Source: DASUPK01 sp963819715 (GTDB lineage: Bacteria; Actinomycetota; Thermoleophilia; Solirubrobacterales; 70-9). From it: DNA of 64,000 nt. The notes under the pieces were generated by a model. That model saw only the letters and a program-made list of their open reading frames with translations. It had not been told where the DNA came from and did no database searches. The stretch is taken from NCBI GenBank assembly GCA_963819715.1, contig CAWFXE010000006.1, forward strand, positions 777,233-841,232. The letters run 5' to 3'. Made by a program: the position numbers and the translations under genes. This document shows positions 34,274 through 44,973 of this stretch, one piece after another (the first letter of the stretch is position 1; each line of letters starts with the position of its first letter).

Positions 34274-34924
34274 ATGCCTCTCGCAATCTTCGGACTTGAC
34301 GGCGGTCTCGGCCTCTTCGTCGAACTGCTCATTCTCTTCCTGGTCGTCGTCTACCTGGCGCTGATCTGGTGGACCTATCTCGACGCCCGCCGGCGGATCG
34401 AGGATCCCGTGCTGATCGCGTGCGCCACGGCGGCATCGGTCTTTCCCTACCTGGGCACGATCGTTTACACGATCCTGCGCCCGCCGGAGTACCTCGAGGA
34501 TCGCGAGGAGCGGGAATTGGAGCTGAGAGCGGCCGAGCTCGAGCTGCGGCAGCGGATCGAGAACTCCTGTCCGCACTGCGAGTATCCGATTGAGCGCTCC
34601 TACCTGCGCTGCCCGAACTGCGAGCGGCGCCTGCGGAACCCGTGCCGGAAGTGCCACAAGCCGCTGGATCCGCGCTGGGGGATCTGCCCGTATTGCGAGA
34701 CCGAGGTCCGAAAGCAGCAGCGCCCCGAGCGCGACACTCGCCGCACCGAGCGGGCACGCGCGCAACGCGCCGCCGGGCAGCGTTCGTCGGGCCAGCGTCA
34801 GTCGGCCGCGCCGCGGTCGTCAGAACGCACCTCTGAAGGTTCTTCCGACCGCCCGACGCGCCGCCAGGATCGCCCGCCGGTCGGTGCCCGGCCGCCGCAG
34901 CGGCCGAGCGGTTCCAGCCGCTAG
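34274..34924 (+). CDS. Membrane-anchored double zinc-ribbon protein
   Basis: A 216-residue protein with an N-terminal hydrophobic helix (LFVELLILFLVVVYLALIWW), a second membrane-like segment (LIACATAASVFPYLGTIVYTI), a charged coiled coil, and two zinc ribbons: CPHC...CPNC (about 98-118) and CRKC...CPYC (about 125-142). The last 70 residues are Arg/Ser/Gln-rich and disordered. Double zinc ribbons of this type are found in many bacteria with unknown binding partners. Single gene with its own promoter. Confidence 0.72.
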   Translation: MPLAIFGLDGGLGLFVELLILFLVVVYLALIWWTYLDARRRIEDPVLIACATAASVFPYLGTIVYTILRPPEYLEDREERELELRAAELELRQRIENSCPHCEYPIERSYLRCPNCERRLRNPCRKCHKPLDPRWGICPYCETEVRKQQRPERDTRRTERARAQRAAGQRSSGQRQSAAPRSSERTSEGSSDRPTRRQDRPPVGARPPQRPSGSSR

Positions 34925-35013
34925 CCCCGCCGGAGCAATCCGCGAATCGTCCGCGCAACCGCGCGCGGATCGTCCTCGACCCTCGCGGCGGACCCGACCC
35001 GAACCGATTCCGG

Positions 35014-35028
35014 TACCGTGCCGCGGCC
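35014..35028 (+). promoter_or_regulatory. Near-leaderless promoter, ndk
   Basis: TACCGT then 9 nt to the GTG at 35029. Confidence 0.45.
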
Positions 35029-35439
35029 GTGGCAACCGAACGAACTCTCATCCTCGTCAAGCCCGACGCATTCGAGAGGCGCCTCACCGGCGAGGTCATC
35101 GCGCGGTTCGAGCGCAAGGGGCTCAGCCTCGTCGCCCTCAAGCAGATGCAGGCGACCGTGGAGATCGCCAACGTGCATTACGACGAGCACAAGGAGAAGC
35201 CGTTCTTCGGTGAGCTCGTCGAGTTCATCACCGGTGGCGACCTGGTCGCGATGGTCCTCGAGGGGCCCAACGCCGTGAAGGCGGCCCGCCAGGTGATCGG
35301 CGCCACTGACCCGGTCGAGGCTGACGCCGGATCGATCCGGGGCGAGTTCGGCACCGAGGTCACCTTCAATCTCGTGCACGGGTCCGATTCGCCAGAGTCG
35401 TCCGCGCGCGAGATCGCGATCTGGTTCCCAGAGCTCTGA
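35029..35439 (+). CDS. ndk: Nucleoside diphosphate kinase
   Basis: Transfers the gamma-phosphate between NTPs and NDPs. The 136-residue product has ERTLILVKPDAFERRLTGEV at the start and the active-site histidine in NLVHGSDSPESSAREI (about residue 115). Length and motifs are standard. GTG start, no ribosome site. The maf gene follows after 26 bp with its own -10 box. Confidence 0.95.
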   Translation: MATERTLILVKPDAFERRLTGEVIARFERKGLSLVALKQMQATVEIANVHYDEHKEKPFFGELVEFITGGDLVAMVLEGPNAVKAARQVIGATDPVEADAGSIRGEFGTEVTFNLVHGSDSPESSAREIAIWFPEL

Positions 35440-35453
35440 CCTTCCGGCGGCCT

Positions 35454-35465
35454 TAGGCTCCGGGC
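35454..35465 (+). promoter_or_regulatory. Leaderless promoter, maf
   Basis: TAGGCT then 6 nt to the GTG at 35466. Confidence 0.5.
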
Positions 35466-36053
35466 GTGGCGGCGCCGAAGCGAATCATCCTCGCGTCAAA
35501 GTCTCCCCAGCGGAAGTCCCTGCTCAAGTCGATGGGGCTGGCCTTCACAGCGATCCCCTCGAACATCGAAGAGACCAACGAGGGGGAACCGCGCGAAGTG
35601 GTCCTGGCGAATGCCCTCGCGAAGGGCCGCGCAATCGCCGCTCGGCGGCGCGAGGGGACCCTGGTGATCGCCGGCGACACCGAGGTGGTCGTCGACGGCC
35701 GCGTCGTCGGCCAGCCGGCCTTCGAGGGAGAGGCCCGCTGGTGCCTGGAGACCCTCTCCGGCCGAGCCCACGAGGTCATCGGGGCGCTGGCCCTGGTCGG
35801 TCCGGATCGAATCGATGGCGAGCCGTCGGTCCGCACCGGGGTGGAGTCCAGCCGAGTCACCTTCGGAGAGCTCGGGCCGGACCTGATCGACCGGTATCTC
35901 GCCAGCGAAGAGTGGCGCGGGCGCGCCGGCGGCTACGCGGTGCAGGGTCTCGGCTCGGCGCTGGTCGACGGGATTGAGGGGGACGTCTCCAACGTCATCG
36001 GCCTTCCCGTCCGGCTGCTCCTGCGGCTCGCGCCCGAGCTGAAGAGCTCCTAG
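35466..36053 (+). CDS. maf: Maf-like nucleoside triphosphate pyrophosphatase
   Basis: House-cleaning pyrophosphatase that hydrolyses non-canonical or pyrimidine NTPs; Maf over-production blocks septation in some bacteria. The 195-residue protein has the conserved ILASKSPQRKSLL loop, the DTEVVVDG (about 75) and the C-terminal GGYAVQGLGSALVDGIEGD. Located between ndk and the mreB cluster, as often in actinobacteria and firmicutes. Confidence 0.93.
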   Translation: MAAPKRIILASKSPQRKSLLKSMGLAFTAIPSNIEETNEGEPREVVLANALAKGRAIAARRREGTLVIAGDTEVVVDGRVVGQPAFEGEARWCLETLSGRAHEVIGALALVGPDRIDGEPSVRTGVESSRVTFGELGPDLIDRYLASEEWRGRAGGYAVQGLGSALVDGIEGDVSNVIGLPVRLLLRLAPELKSS

Positions 36054-36066
36054 GCACTGAAAATCC

Positions 36067-36079
36067 GCCCATTTTGGGC
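36067..36079 (+). promoter_or_regulatory. Short hairpin/palindrome in the mreB promoter region
   Basis: GCCCA-TTT-TGGGC, overlapping a possible -35 (TTTTGG at 36072-36077), 18 nt before the -10 TAACTT. It could be an operator or a weak terminator of maf. Confidence 0.35.
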
Positions 36080-36095
36080 ATTTAGGGCGAGCCGG

Positions 36096-36110
36096 TAACT
36101 TGGTTCGCGG
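36096..36110 (+). promoter_or_regulatory. Near-leaderless promoter, mreB operon
   Basis: TAACTT then 9 nt to the ATG at 36111. Confidence 0.5.
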
Positions 36111-37151
<1,041 letters not shown>

Positions 37152-37174
37152 GAGAGGACTGAGGAAACGCGGCC

Positions 37175-39074
37175 ATGTATCTCCTGCAGCGTCCCGAGGA
37201 CATCCCGCCCCGCCTCAGCAACCGCCTCAACGTCCGCATAGCCGTTCTCAGCGCCGTGGTGATCGCGGCGGTCGCCACCGTCCTGCTGCGCCTCTGGTCG
37301 GTCCAGGTGCTCGACGGCCAGCACTACCGCGCCCTCGCTCAGGACCACGGCGTCCTCGACGTCCGCGTCCATCCTCCGCGCGGCGAGATCCTCGATCGCA
37401 ACGGCAGGGTCCTGGTCGACAACCGGACGGTCATGACCCTGGAGATGCGCCCCTCCGACCTGCCGAGCGATCCCGGGGCCCGCCGGTCCGAGCTCCGGCG
37501 CCTCGGCGGCCTGCTCGGCCTCTCGCAGCCGGCGATCCGCCGCAGGGTCCGCGAAACGCCCCAGTACGCCGGCTACCCGGTCGTGCTGCGCCAGGGGGTC
37601 GACCGACGGCTGCTCTTCTACCTGCTCGAGAACCGGGAGCGGTTCCCGGGGGTGAGCGTCGACCGCACCTACGTCCGCCAGTACAAGGACGGGTCGATGG
37701 CGGCCCACCTGCTCGGCCTCGTCGGCCAGATCACGCCGCACCAGCTGAGGAGGCCCGCGCAGGCGGGCCTGCGGCCCGGCGACATCATCGGCCAGGCTGG
37801 CGTCGAGTACACCTACGACAAGTTCCTGCGCGGCACGGCCGGGAGCGAGCGGATCCAGGTCGACGCCCTGGGGCCGGCCCAGGGGCCAGCTCGGCAGCAG
37901 GCCGGCGCGGGCCGGGGACAACCTCCGGCTGACCCTCGACTCCGGTCTGCAGGAGGTGGGGGAGTCCGCGCTTCGCGACAAGGGCCTGCCCGGCGCGTTC
38001 GCCGCGATGAACGTGCGTACCGGGGCGATCCTCGCGATGGGCTCCTATCCCACCTACGACCCGGCGTTCTACACCCGGCCGCACACGAAGTCCCAGTACG
38101 ACGCGTTCGGGAAGCGGCCCGGCGACCCGCTCGTCGACCGCGCCGATCAGGGTGGCTACCCGACCGGCTCGGCGTTCAAGCCGATCACCGCGACGGCGGC
38201 CCTCGAGGACCACCTGATCTCCCCGAGCACGATCTTCGACGACACCGGCTCGCTCGACATCGGCGGGATCACGCTGCACAACGCGGGCGGCGCGGCCAAC
38301 GGCCCGGTCGACATGAGCACCGCCCTCAAGGTCTCCTCCGACGTCTACTTCTACAACCTCGGCCTCCACGCCTCCGCGCGCGGGGACGGGGGACAGATCC
38401 AGGACTGGGCATTCAGGTACGGGCTGGGGCGCAAGCCGGGGATCGACATCCCGGACGCGACCTCTGGCCTGATCCCGACCCCGGCCTGGCGCAACCGCGT
38501 CTTCCGCGACCACTCCAACCCCTACATCGACCGGCCCTGGACCCAGGGCGACAACGTCAACCTCGCGGTCGGCCAGGGCGACGTCCAGGTCACGCCGCTC
38601 CAGCTGGCACGGGCGTACGCGGCGCTCGCCAACGGCGGCACACTCGTCACCCCACACGTCGGCGGGCGCGTCGTCGACGTCCGCGGCCGGACGGTCCGCC
38701 GCATCGATCCGCCGCCCCAGCGCCACCTCCGAATCTCCGACGAGACGCGCAACGTGATCCTGGGCGGCATGCACCGCGCCGCCGACGAGGCGGGCGGCAC
38801 GTCCGACGCGGTTATGGGCAGCTTCCCCATCCCGGTGGCCGGCAAGACCGGGACGGCCCAGCGCGACGGCCAGCAGGACCAGTCCTGGTACGGGGTGATC
38901 GCGCCCTATAACGACCCGCAGATCGTCGTGGCCGTGACCGTCGAGCGCGGCGGGTTCGGCGTCGAGTCGGCGGCGCCGATCGCGCGGGCCATCCTCGAGC
39001 GCTACTTCAACCTCAACGGAGGATCGGCCGGAAGCGTCGACACGGCCGCCGCCAGAGCCTCGGGGCCGGGCTGA
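37175..39074 (+). pseudogene. mrdA: Penicillin-binding protein 2 (first copy), frameshifted
   Basis: Transpeptidase of the elongation machinery. The N-terminal helix and PBP dimer domain (LRLWSVQVLDGQHYRALAQD, PPRGEILDRNGRVLVDNRTV) read in one frame to about 37870; the transpeptidase domain follows in another frame. Comparison with the second copy (VDALGRPTEQL) shows that one extra base within 37870-37877 explains the break. Catalytic motifs are intact: SAFK in YPTGSAFKPITA, SSD, and AGKTGTAQRDGQQDQSWY. The full gene would encode about 633 residues. It stops one base into rodA (TGATG). Probably a sequence error or phase change. Confidence 0.85.
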
Positions 39075-40237
39075 TGGAAGCCGCGAAGCCGTCATTCACC
39101 ATCGCCCCACGCCGGTCGCGAGCCGTCGAGTGGCTCAACCTGCGCCGGATGGACGGTGTCCTGCTGGGCGCCGCGGTCGGGCTGATCGCATTCAGCGTCT
39201 TCACGCTGGCGACCTCAACACGCAGTGAGATTGCGGGCCGGCCGCTCTTCTTCGTCGAGCGCCAGGCGCTCTACGCGGCGGCGGGCATCGCGCTGATGAT
39301 CGTGCTGGGCCGGATGGACTACACCCGCCTGCGCGACCTTCGCGTGACGATCTACGCCGCCATGGTCGGTTCGATCGCCCTGGTGCTTCTCGTCGGGACG
39401 GCCGTTCGCGGCTCGAACCGCTGGATCGACCTTCCCTTCTTCCAGTTCGAGCCGTCGGAGCTGGCCAAGGTCCTGCTCTGCGTCTCCCTCGCCGCCTTCG
39501 TCTATGAGCGGGTGCGGCGGCCGTTCGGGCTGCGCCAGACGGTCGGCCTGCTGGCGCTGGGCCTGACCCCCGCCGCGCTGGTCTTCCTGCAGCCGGACCT
39601 CGGGACCGGCATCGTCCTGGTGGCGATCGCGCTCGCGATCCTCTTCGTCGCCGGGATCCCCTGGCAGCACTTCGCCGCGATCGGCGCCGCGGTCGTCCTG
39701 ATCGGCGCAGGGGCCTATGCGGCCGGGTCGGCGGCGGGCGTCCACGTGCTCCACGGCTACCAGCAGGACCGGCTCACGGCCTTCCTCCATCCGAGCGACG
39801 ACCCGAGCGACGCCAGCTACCAGGTGAACCAGGCCGTGATCGCGGTTGGCTCCGGGGAGGAGGTGGGTCGCGGGAACGACGCAACCCAGACCGAGCTGCT
39901 CTTCCTGCCCGAGCGCCACACCGACTTCATCTACGCGGTGATCGGAGAGCGCTTCGGCTTCCTCGGCGCCGCCTTCGTGGTCTTCCTCTACTCGGTGCTC
40001 TTCTGGCGGGCGATACGCGTGATGCGGATCTCGAGGAGCTTCTACGGCTCGATGATCGCGGGCGGAGTGGTGGCAATGCTCGCCTTCCAGGTGATCGTCA
40101 ACATCGGCATGAACCTCGGGTTGATGCCCGTCACCGGGATCACTCTGCCGCTGATGAGCTACGGCGGCTCCTCGGTCCTGGGCACGTTCCTGGCGCTGGG
40201 AATCCTGCAGGCGATCCACGCCGACGCCCAGGATTGA
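39074..40237 (+). CDS. rodA: Rod-shape SEDS glycosyltransferase RodA (first copy)
   Basis: Membrane glycosyltransferase of 387 residues with about ten helices that polymerises lipid II together with PBP2. SEDS motifs are visible: NRWIDLPFFQFEPSELAKVL, QQDRLTAFLHPSDDPSDASY (the large extracellular loop), ERHTDFIYAVIGERFGFLGA and PVTGITLPLMSYGGSS near the C-terminus. Coupled to the first mrdA. It is very similar to the second copy at 43671. Confidence 0.94.
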   Translation: MEAAKPSFTIAPRRSRAVEWLNLRRMDGVLLGAAVGLIAFSVFTLATSTRSEIAGRPLFFVERQALYAAAGIALMIVLGRMDYTRLRDLRVTIYAAMVGSIALVLLVGTAVRGSNRWIDLPFFQFEPSELAKVLLCVSLAAFVYERVRRPFGLRQTVGLLALGLTPAALVFLQPDLGTGIVLVAIALAILFVAGIPWQHFAAIGAAVVLIGAGAYAAGSAAGVHVLHGYQQDRLTAFLHPSDDPSDASYQVNQAVIAVGSGEEVGRGNDATQTELLFLPERHTDFIYAVIGERFGFLGAAFVVFLYSVLFWRAIRVMRISRSFYGSMIAGGVVAMLAFQVIVNIGMNLGLMPVTGITLPLMSYGGSSVLGTFLALGILQAIHADAQD

Positions 40238-40320
40238 GCAGGGGGAACTCTTTCAGTCTCGTTGAAGCAAACGGCTACATTCGTCCCGGCCCGGGGTCCA
40301 ACTTTGGAAGCTAGGAAGAC

Positions 40321-41190
40321 ATGTACCGCAAGCAAGTGCGCCGTCGACGGGCGGTGCTGTTGCTGCTCGTCGCCGCCTCACTGACACTGCTCAGCCTCTA
40401 CTACCGCGAGGAGAACGCGGGGCCGCTGCACGGGGCGGAGAACGTGGTCGCGACCATCTTCTCGCCGGTCTCGAGCGTGACCGACCGGGCGCTTAAGCCG
40501 GTGCGTGATCTGGTCAACTGGTTCCACGAGACCTTCGACGCCCGCGGCGACAAGGCGCGCCTGCAGAATCAGGTCGCGGACCTGCGCGACCAGCTGGCGC
40601 GACAGCAGACGCAGCGGGCGGAGGCCAAGGAGCTCTCGGCCCTGAATGAGCTGACAAGCGGCGGCATCGTCCCGGACGGCACCTCGCCGGTGACGGCGCG
40701 CGTGATCGCGCGCTCACCCACCGTCTGGTACTCGACGGTGACCATCGACCGGGGCACAGGCGACGGGGTCCGGGTGGACGACCCCGTGGTCGCGGCCCAG
40801 GGCCTCGCGGGAAAGGTCTCGCAGGCCACCCCGAACACCTCCGAAGTGACGCTGATCACCGACGCCGACAGCGCTGTCACGGCGCGGGTGCAGCCGAGCG
40901 GCGCGACCGGGGTGGTCGAGCCCAACGTGGGCAATCCGAACGATCTCCAACTCGACTTCCTGGAGCGCGGGGCGCACATCGCGGAGGGCCAGATGGTCGT
41001 CACCGCCGGGTTCTCGACGGGGAACCTGGGATCGATCTTCCCGCCGGGCATCCCGATCGGCCACATCACTCGCGCGACCGTCGAGGAGCAGCAGGCCTAC
41101 CAGCGCGTGCACCTCTCACCGTTCGCAGACCTGAGGGACATGGACTTCGTCAAGGTGCTGACGACCCATTCGGGAGGTGGCTCCAAGTGA
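40321..41190 (+). CDS. mreC: Rod-shape-determining protein MreC
   Basis: Periplasmic scaffold of 289 residues: basic N-terminus, one transmembrane helix (RAVLLLLVAASLTLLSLYY), a coiled coil (DKARLQNQVADLRDQLARQQTQRAEAKEL, here shortened) and the beta domains (VIARSPTVWYSTVTIDRGTG, VSQATPNTSEVTLITDADS, PPGIPIGHITR). TAGGAAG serves as ribosome site. The 83-bp gap from rodA may hold an internal promoter. The stop overlaps mreD (GTGA). Confidence 0.94.
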   Translation: MYRKQVRRRRAVLLLLVAASLTLLSLYYREENAGPLHGAENVVATIFSPVSSVTDRALKPVRDLVNWFHETFDARGDKARLQNQVADLRDQLARQQTQRAEAKELSALNELTSGGIVPDGTSPVTARVIARSPTVWYSTVTIDRGTGDGVRVDDPVVAAQGLAGKVSQATPNTSEVTLITDADSAVTARVQPSGATGVVEPNVGNPNDLQLDFLERGAHIAEGQMVVTAGFSTGNLGSIFPPGIPIGHITRATVEEQQAYQRVHLSPFADLRDMDFVKVLTTHSGGGSK

Positions 41191-41738
41191 TCCTGACCCC
41201 CGGGATCATCGCCCGTCTCGTCGGCCTTTGCGCGTTCGTGGCCATCGCGCAGGTCGTCTGCTTCTCGAAGATGGTCATCTTCGGCTCCAGCCCGGACATC
41301 GCACTGCTTGTCGTCTTCTCACTCGGCGTGCTGGGCGGCAGCCTCACGGGAGCCGTGGTCGGCTTCTCGATAGGTCTGCTGATCGACTGCCTGCTGTTGC
41401 AGACCCTCGGCGGCTTCGCGCTGACGCTGCTGTCCGTCGGGTACGTCGCCGGCCGCTATCGCGAGACCGTCGGCCGGCCAACCCGCGGTGCGGTCGCGAT
41501 CCTGGGCGGCGCGCTGACGCTGCTCGGCGCGATGGTCATCGCAGCGATTCAGGTCGGGACCGGAATCGACGCCAGCGTCAGCGCAATTGTCCTGCGTGAT
41601 GCGGTGATCAAGAGCCTGCTCGGGGCCGCTCTGGCGATTCCCGTCCTACTTCTCGTCAGACTGGTGGTGCGCTCCGCGCTCGTCGACGAGCGGAGAGGGG
41701 CGAGGCGCGCCACAACGCCGCGCCCGATTGAGGGTTAG
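41187..41738 (+). CDS. mreD: Rod-shape-determining protein MreD
   Basis: Five- to six-helix membrane protein of 183 residues, with the usual pattern of short loops (PDIALLVVFSLGVLGGSLTGAVVG, GLLIDCLLLQTLGGFALTLL). It joins MreC to the RodA-PBP2 complex. GTG start overlaps the mreC stop by 4 bp. The basic tail after the last helix is RSALVDERRGARRATTPRP. Confidence 0.88.
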   Translation: MILTPGIIARLVGLCAFVAIAQVVCFSKMVIFGSSPDIALLVVFSLGVLGGSLTGAVVGFSIGLLIDCLLLQTLGGFALTLLSVGYVAGRYRETVGRPTRGAVAILGGALTLLGAMVIAAIQVGTGIDASVSAIVLRDAVIKSLLGAALAIPVLLLVRLVVRSALVDERRGARRATTPRPIEG

Positions 41739-41743
41739 GAGCC

Positions 41744-43633
41744 GTGATGTATCTGCGCAGACCAGAATCGGAGCCGGAGAGGAAGACCTCTCCGCTCGCT
41801 CTGCGCATCTCGATCATCACCGGCCTCGCCGTGGCCATCTTCGCTGTGCTCTTCCTGCGCCTCTGGTACGTCCAGATTCTCTCGGGCGACAAGTTCCGCA
41901 CCGAGGCGAACGACAACCGGATCCGCGAGATCCGCATCCAGGCTCCGCGCGGGGACATCCTCGACCGCAACGGCAAGGTGATGGTCGCCAACCGCACCGA
42001 GCTCGCTGTCGAGGTGAGTCCCGAGGACCTGCCGGAGGCGCGCTCGACGCGCTCTCGGGAGATGCACCAGCTCGCGACGGTCACCGGGATGACGCCGGCC
42101 GAGATCAACAAGGAGCTGAAGGACCCGGAGCGGGCCGCGCCGGGCGGTCCCGTGATCGTGAAGAAGGGCCTCGGTGTCGACAAGGTCTATTACCTGCGCG
42201 AGAACCAGTCGAGCTTCCCCGGCGTGAGCGTCGAGCGCGTATTCACCCGCGAATACAAGGACGGGGACACCGCCGCGCACCTGTTCGGAAACGTCGGCGA
42301 GGTGACGGCGGAGCAGCTCAAGCAGGCCCGCTACGCGGGCCTCCACCAGGGGGACGCCGTCGGCCAGTCCGGCATCGAGTACGAGTACGACCGCTTTCTG
42401 CGTGGCAAGCCGGGGACCGACCGCGTCCAGGTCGACGCGCTCGGCCGCCCGACCGAGCAGCTCCGGAACAAGCCGGCGGAGGCGGGCAACGATGTGCGTC
42501 TGACGATCGACCAGGGACTGCAGAGCTACGCGGAGGGCGCCCTCGACTCGTTCGGCCTGCCCGGGGCATTCGTTGCGATGAACGCACAGAACGGTGAGGT
42601 CCTCGCCCTCGGATCGGCACCGACCTTCGACCCGTCGATCTTCACCCACCCGATCACCCAGAGCGAGTACCACGCGCTGACCTCGCGCAAGACCGATGCC
42701 CCGCTCGCGAATCGTGCGACCCAGGGTCTCTATCCGACCGGCTCCGCCTTCAAGCCGATCACGGCGACCGCCGCCCTGCAGAACCACCTGATCGCGCCGA
42801 ACACCATCTTCAACGACACCGGCAAGCTGCGGATCGACAACAACCAGGTGCTCCACAACGCCGGTCACGCGATCAACGGGCCGGTCGACATGAGCGATGC
42901 GCTCAAGGTCTCCTCGGACGTCTACTTCTACAGCCTCGGAATGAAGGCCAAAGCCTCGAAGGGCGGCGGCATGATCCAGGACTGGGCCCGCAATTACGGA
43001 CTGGGGGAGAAGACGGGAATCGACCTGCCGGCCGAGGTCGACGGCCTGATCCCGAACCCCGCCTGGCGCAACCGGCTCTACCACGAGCACCTCACCGACC
43101 GGCCCTGGACCGTCGGCGACAACATCAACCTGGCGGTCGGCCAGGGCGACCTGGAGGCCGACCCGCTGCAGATGGCCGTCGCCTACGCCGCGCTAGGCAA
43201 CGGGGGAACGGTCGTCACCCCACACCTCGGTGACGACGTCGAAACCGCCACCGGCCGGATCCTCGAGGAGATCCGCCCGTCCGCCCGGCGCCACCTCGAC
43301 ATCTCGCCGACGACCCGGGACACGATCATGACCGGCCTCACCCGCGCGGCCATGGAGCCGGGCGGCACCTCGTACCCGGTCTTCGGCCACTTCCCGTTCG
43401 ACGTCGCCGGCAAGACGGGTACCGCCCAGCGCCCGAATCAGCCCGACCAGTCCTGGTACATCGTCCTGGCCCCGGCGAAGAACCCGCAGATCGTGGTCGC
43501 CGTGACGCTCGAGCGCGGCGGATTCGGCGCCGACACCGCCGCCCCGGTGGCCGCCCGCATCCTCGAGCACTACTTCAAGCTGCCGATCACGTCTCCGGCG
43601 TCCTCCACGGCCGCGGGCGGGACGCAGGAGTGA
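41744..43633 (+). CDS. mrdA: Penicillin-binding protein 2 (second copy)
   Basis: Monofunctional transpeptidase of 628-629 residues. N-terminal anchor (ISIITGLAVAIFAVLFLRLW), dimerisation domain (PRGDILDRNGKVMVANRTEL), then the transpeptidase domain with SAFK in YPTGSAFKPITA (about 332-343), SSD (about 389) and AGKTGTAQRPNQPDQSWY (about 545). The GTG at 41744 or ATG at 41747 follows TAGGAG. Intact, unlike the first copy; the two share long identical blocks, so one arose by duplication of an mrdA-rodA pair. Confidence 0.94.
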   Translation: MMYLRRPESEPERKTSPLALRISIITGLAVAIFAVLFLRLWYVQILSGDKFRTEANDNRIREIRIQAPRGDILDRNGKVMVANRTELAVEVSPEDLPEARSTRSREMHQLATVTGMTPAEINKELKDPERAAPGGPVIVKKGLGVDKVYYLRENQSSFPGVSVERVFTREYKDGDTAAHLFGNVGEVTAEQLKQARYAGLHQGDAVGQSGIEYEYDRFLRGKPGTDRVQVDALGRPTEQLRNKPAEAGNDVRLTIDQGLQSYAEGALDSFGLPGAFVAMNAQNGEVLALGSAPTFDPSIFTHPITQSEYHALTSRKTDAPLANRATQGLYPTGSAFKPITATAALQNHLIAPNTIFNDTGKLRIDNNQVLHNAGHAINGPVDMSDALKVSSDVYFYSLGMKAKASKGGGMIQDWARNYGLGEKTGIDLPAEVDGLIPNPAWRNRLYHEHLTDRPWTVGDNINLAVGQGDLEADPLQMAVAYAALGNGGTVVTPHLGDDVETATGRILEEIRPSARRHLDISPTTRDTIMTGLTRAAMEPGGTSYPVFGHFPFDVAGKTGTAQRPNQPDQSWYIVLAPAKNPQIVVAVTLERGGFGADTAAPVAARILEHYFKLPITSPASSTAAGGTQE

Positions 43634-43658
43634 TGGCGGCGGGATCCCACCCGAGGGC

Positions 43659-43670
43659 TACCCTCGTGTA
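43659..43670 (+). promoter_or_regulatory. Leaderless promoter, second rodA
   Basis: TACCCT then 6 nt to the ATG at 43671. It lies inside the elongation operon, so this rodA could be expressed alone. Confidence 0.45.
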
Positions 43671-44873
43671 ATGGAGGCAGCACCGCTGACACTCCGGCCT
43701 ACGCGTACCCGCATCGGCGAGCGGCTGGGCATCGCATACTTCGACGGGATCCTCTTCGGCGCCGCGGCGGCGCTGATCGCCTTCAGTTGCTTTACCCTCG
43801 CGGTCGCGACGCCCAACGACGTGCCCGGCCAGCCGCTCTTCTTCGCCATGCGGCAGGGCATTTACGCACTGATCGGCGTCGCCCTCATGTTCGCAGTAGC
43901 CAAGATCGATTACTCGCGCTTTCGCGAGATCCGCGTCGGCATCTATTCGCTGATGATCGGCTCAATCTGCCTCGTGCTGCTCTTCGGAGCGGCCGCGCGC
44001 GGCTCTCGCCGCTGGATCGAGCTTCCCTACTTCCGCTTCCAGCCCTCAGAGCTGGCCAAGCTGCTGCTCGTCGTCGCCCTCGCGGCGTTCGTCATCGAGC
44101 GCACCCGCCGCGGCACGCCCGCGCGCCAGACGCTTCGCATCCTGGCGCTCGGCCTCGCCCCGGCCGGACTCGTCTTCCTGCAACCCGACCTCGGCACGGG
44201 AATCGTGCTCGTGGTCATCACACTGACAATTCCTTTCCTCGCCGGGATTCCGTGGAGGCACTTCGCGGTCATCGGTGGCGTGGCGGCACTCGCCGTCAGC
44301 TTCGTCCTCGTCATCGCCCCGGCAACCGGCCTGCCCAGCCCGCTTCACGGCTACCAGCAGGACCGGCTGACTGCATTTCTGCATCCCTCGAACGACCCAA
44401 GCGACGCGAGCTATCAGGTCAATCAGAGCGTCACTGCCATCGGTTCCGGTGAGAAGACCGGACGCGGCAGCAACTCGACGCAGACCCAGCTCCTGTTCCT
44501 CCCCGAGCGGCACACGGACTTCGTGTTCGCCGTGATCGGGGAGCGCTTCGGCTTCCTGGGTGCCGCATTCGTACTGTCCCTATACGCCCTGCTTATTTGG
44601 AGAATGCTGCGCATTCCGACGCTCTCCAAGAACTTGTACGGGACCCTGATCGCAGGCGGCATCGCCGCCATGCTCATGTTCCAGATTCTGGTCAACGTGG
44701 GCATGACACTCGGCGTCATGCCGGTAACCGGCATCACCCTGCCCCTCATGTCTTACGGGGGATCCTCGGTGATCGCCACCTTCCTGGCGATCGGGCTCCT
44801 ACAGAGCATCCACGCACAAGCGCGGCTCAGCTCCGGCACGCCCAGCAGGGCGCCAATCCCACTGTTGCGCTGA
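43671..44873 (+). CDS. rodA: Rod-shape SEDS glycosyltransferase RodA (second copy)
   Basis: A 400-residue SEDS protein with the same landmarks as the first copy: RRWIELPYFRFQPSELAKLL, YQQDRLTAFLHPSNDPSDAS, ERHTDFVFAVIGERFGFLGA and PVTGITLPLMSYGGSS. The C-terminus is longer (QARLSSGTPSRAPIPLLR). 37 bp separate it from the second mrdA, and a TACCCT box sits 6 nt before the ATG. Confidence 0.94.
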   Translation: MEAAPLTLRPTRTRIGERLGIAYFDGILFGAAAALIAFSCFTLAVATPNDVPGQPLFFAMRQGIYALIGVALMFAVAKIDYSRFREIRVGIYSLMIGSICLVLLFGAAARGSRRWIELPYFRFQPSELAKLLLVVALAAFVIERTRRGTPARQTLRILALGLAPAGLVFLQPDLGTGIVLVVITLTIPFLAGIPWRHFAVIGGVAALAVSFVLVIAPATGLPSPLHGYQQDRLTAFLHPSNDPSDASYQVNQSVTAIGSGEKTGRGSNSTQTQLLFLPERHTDFVFAVIGERFGFLGAAFVLSLYALLIWRMLRIPTLSKNLYGTLIAGGIAAMLMFQILVNVGMTLGVMPVTGITLPLMSYGGSSVIATFLAIGLLQSIHAQARLSSGTPSRAPIPLLR

Positions 44874-44973
44874 GCCACCGAGAGCACATCCACATCAACA
44901 ACCACCCGTTCAACCCCGCCCACTGCGGCGGCACGGGTGCGTATGTGTGCCTGCTCGCGCAGAAAGGAAACAC

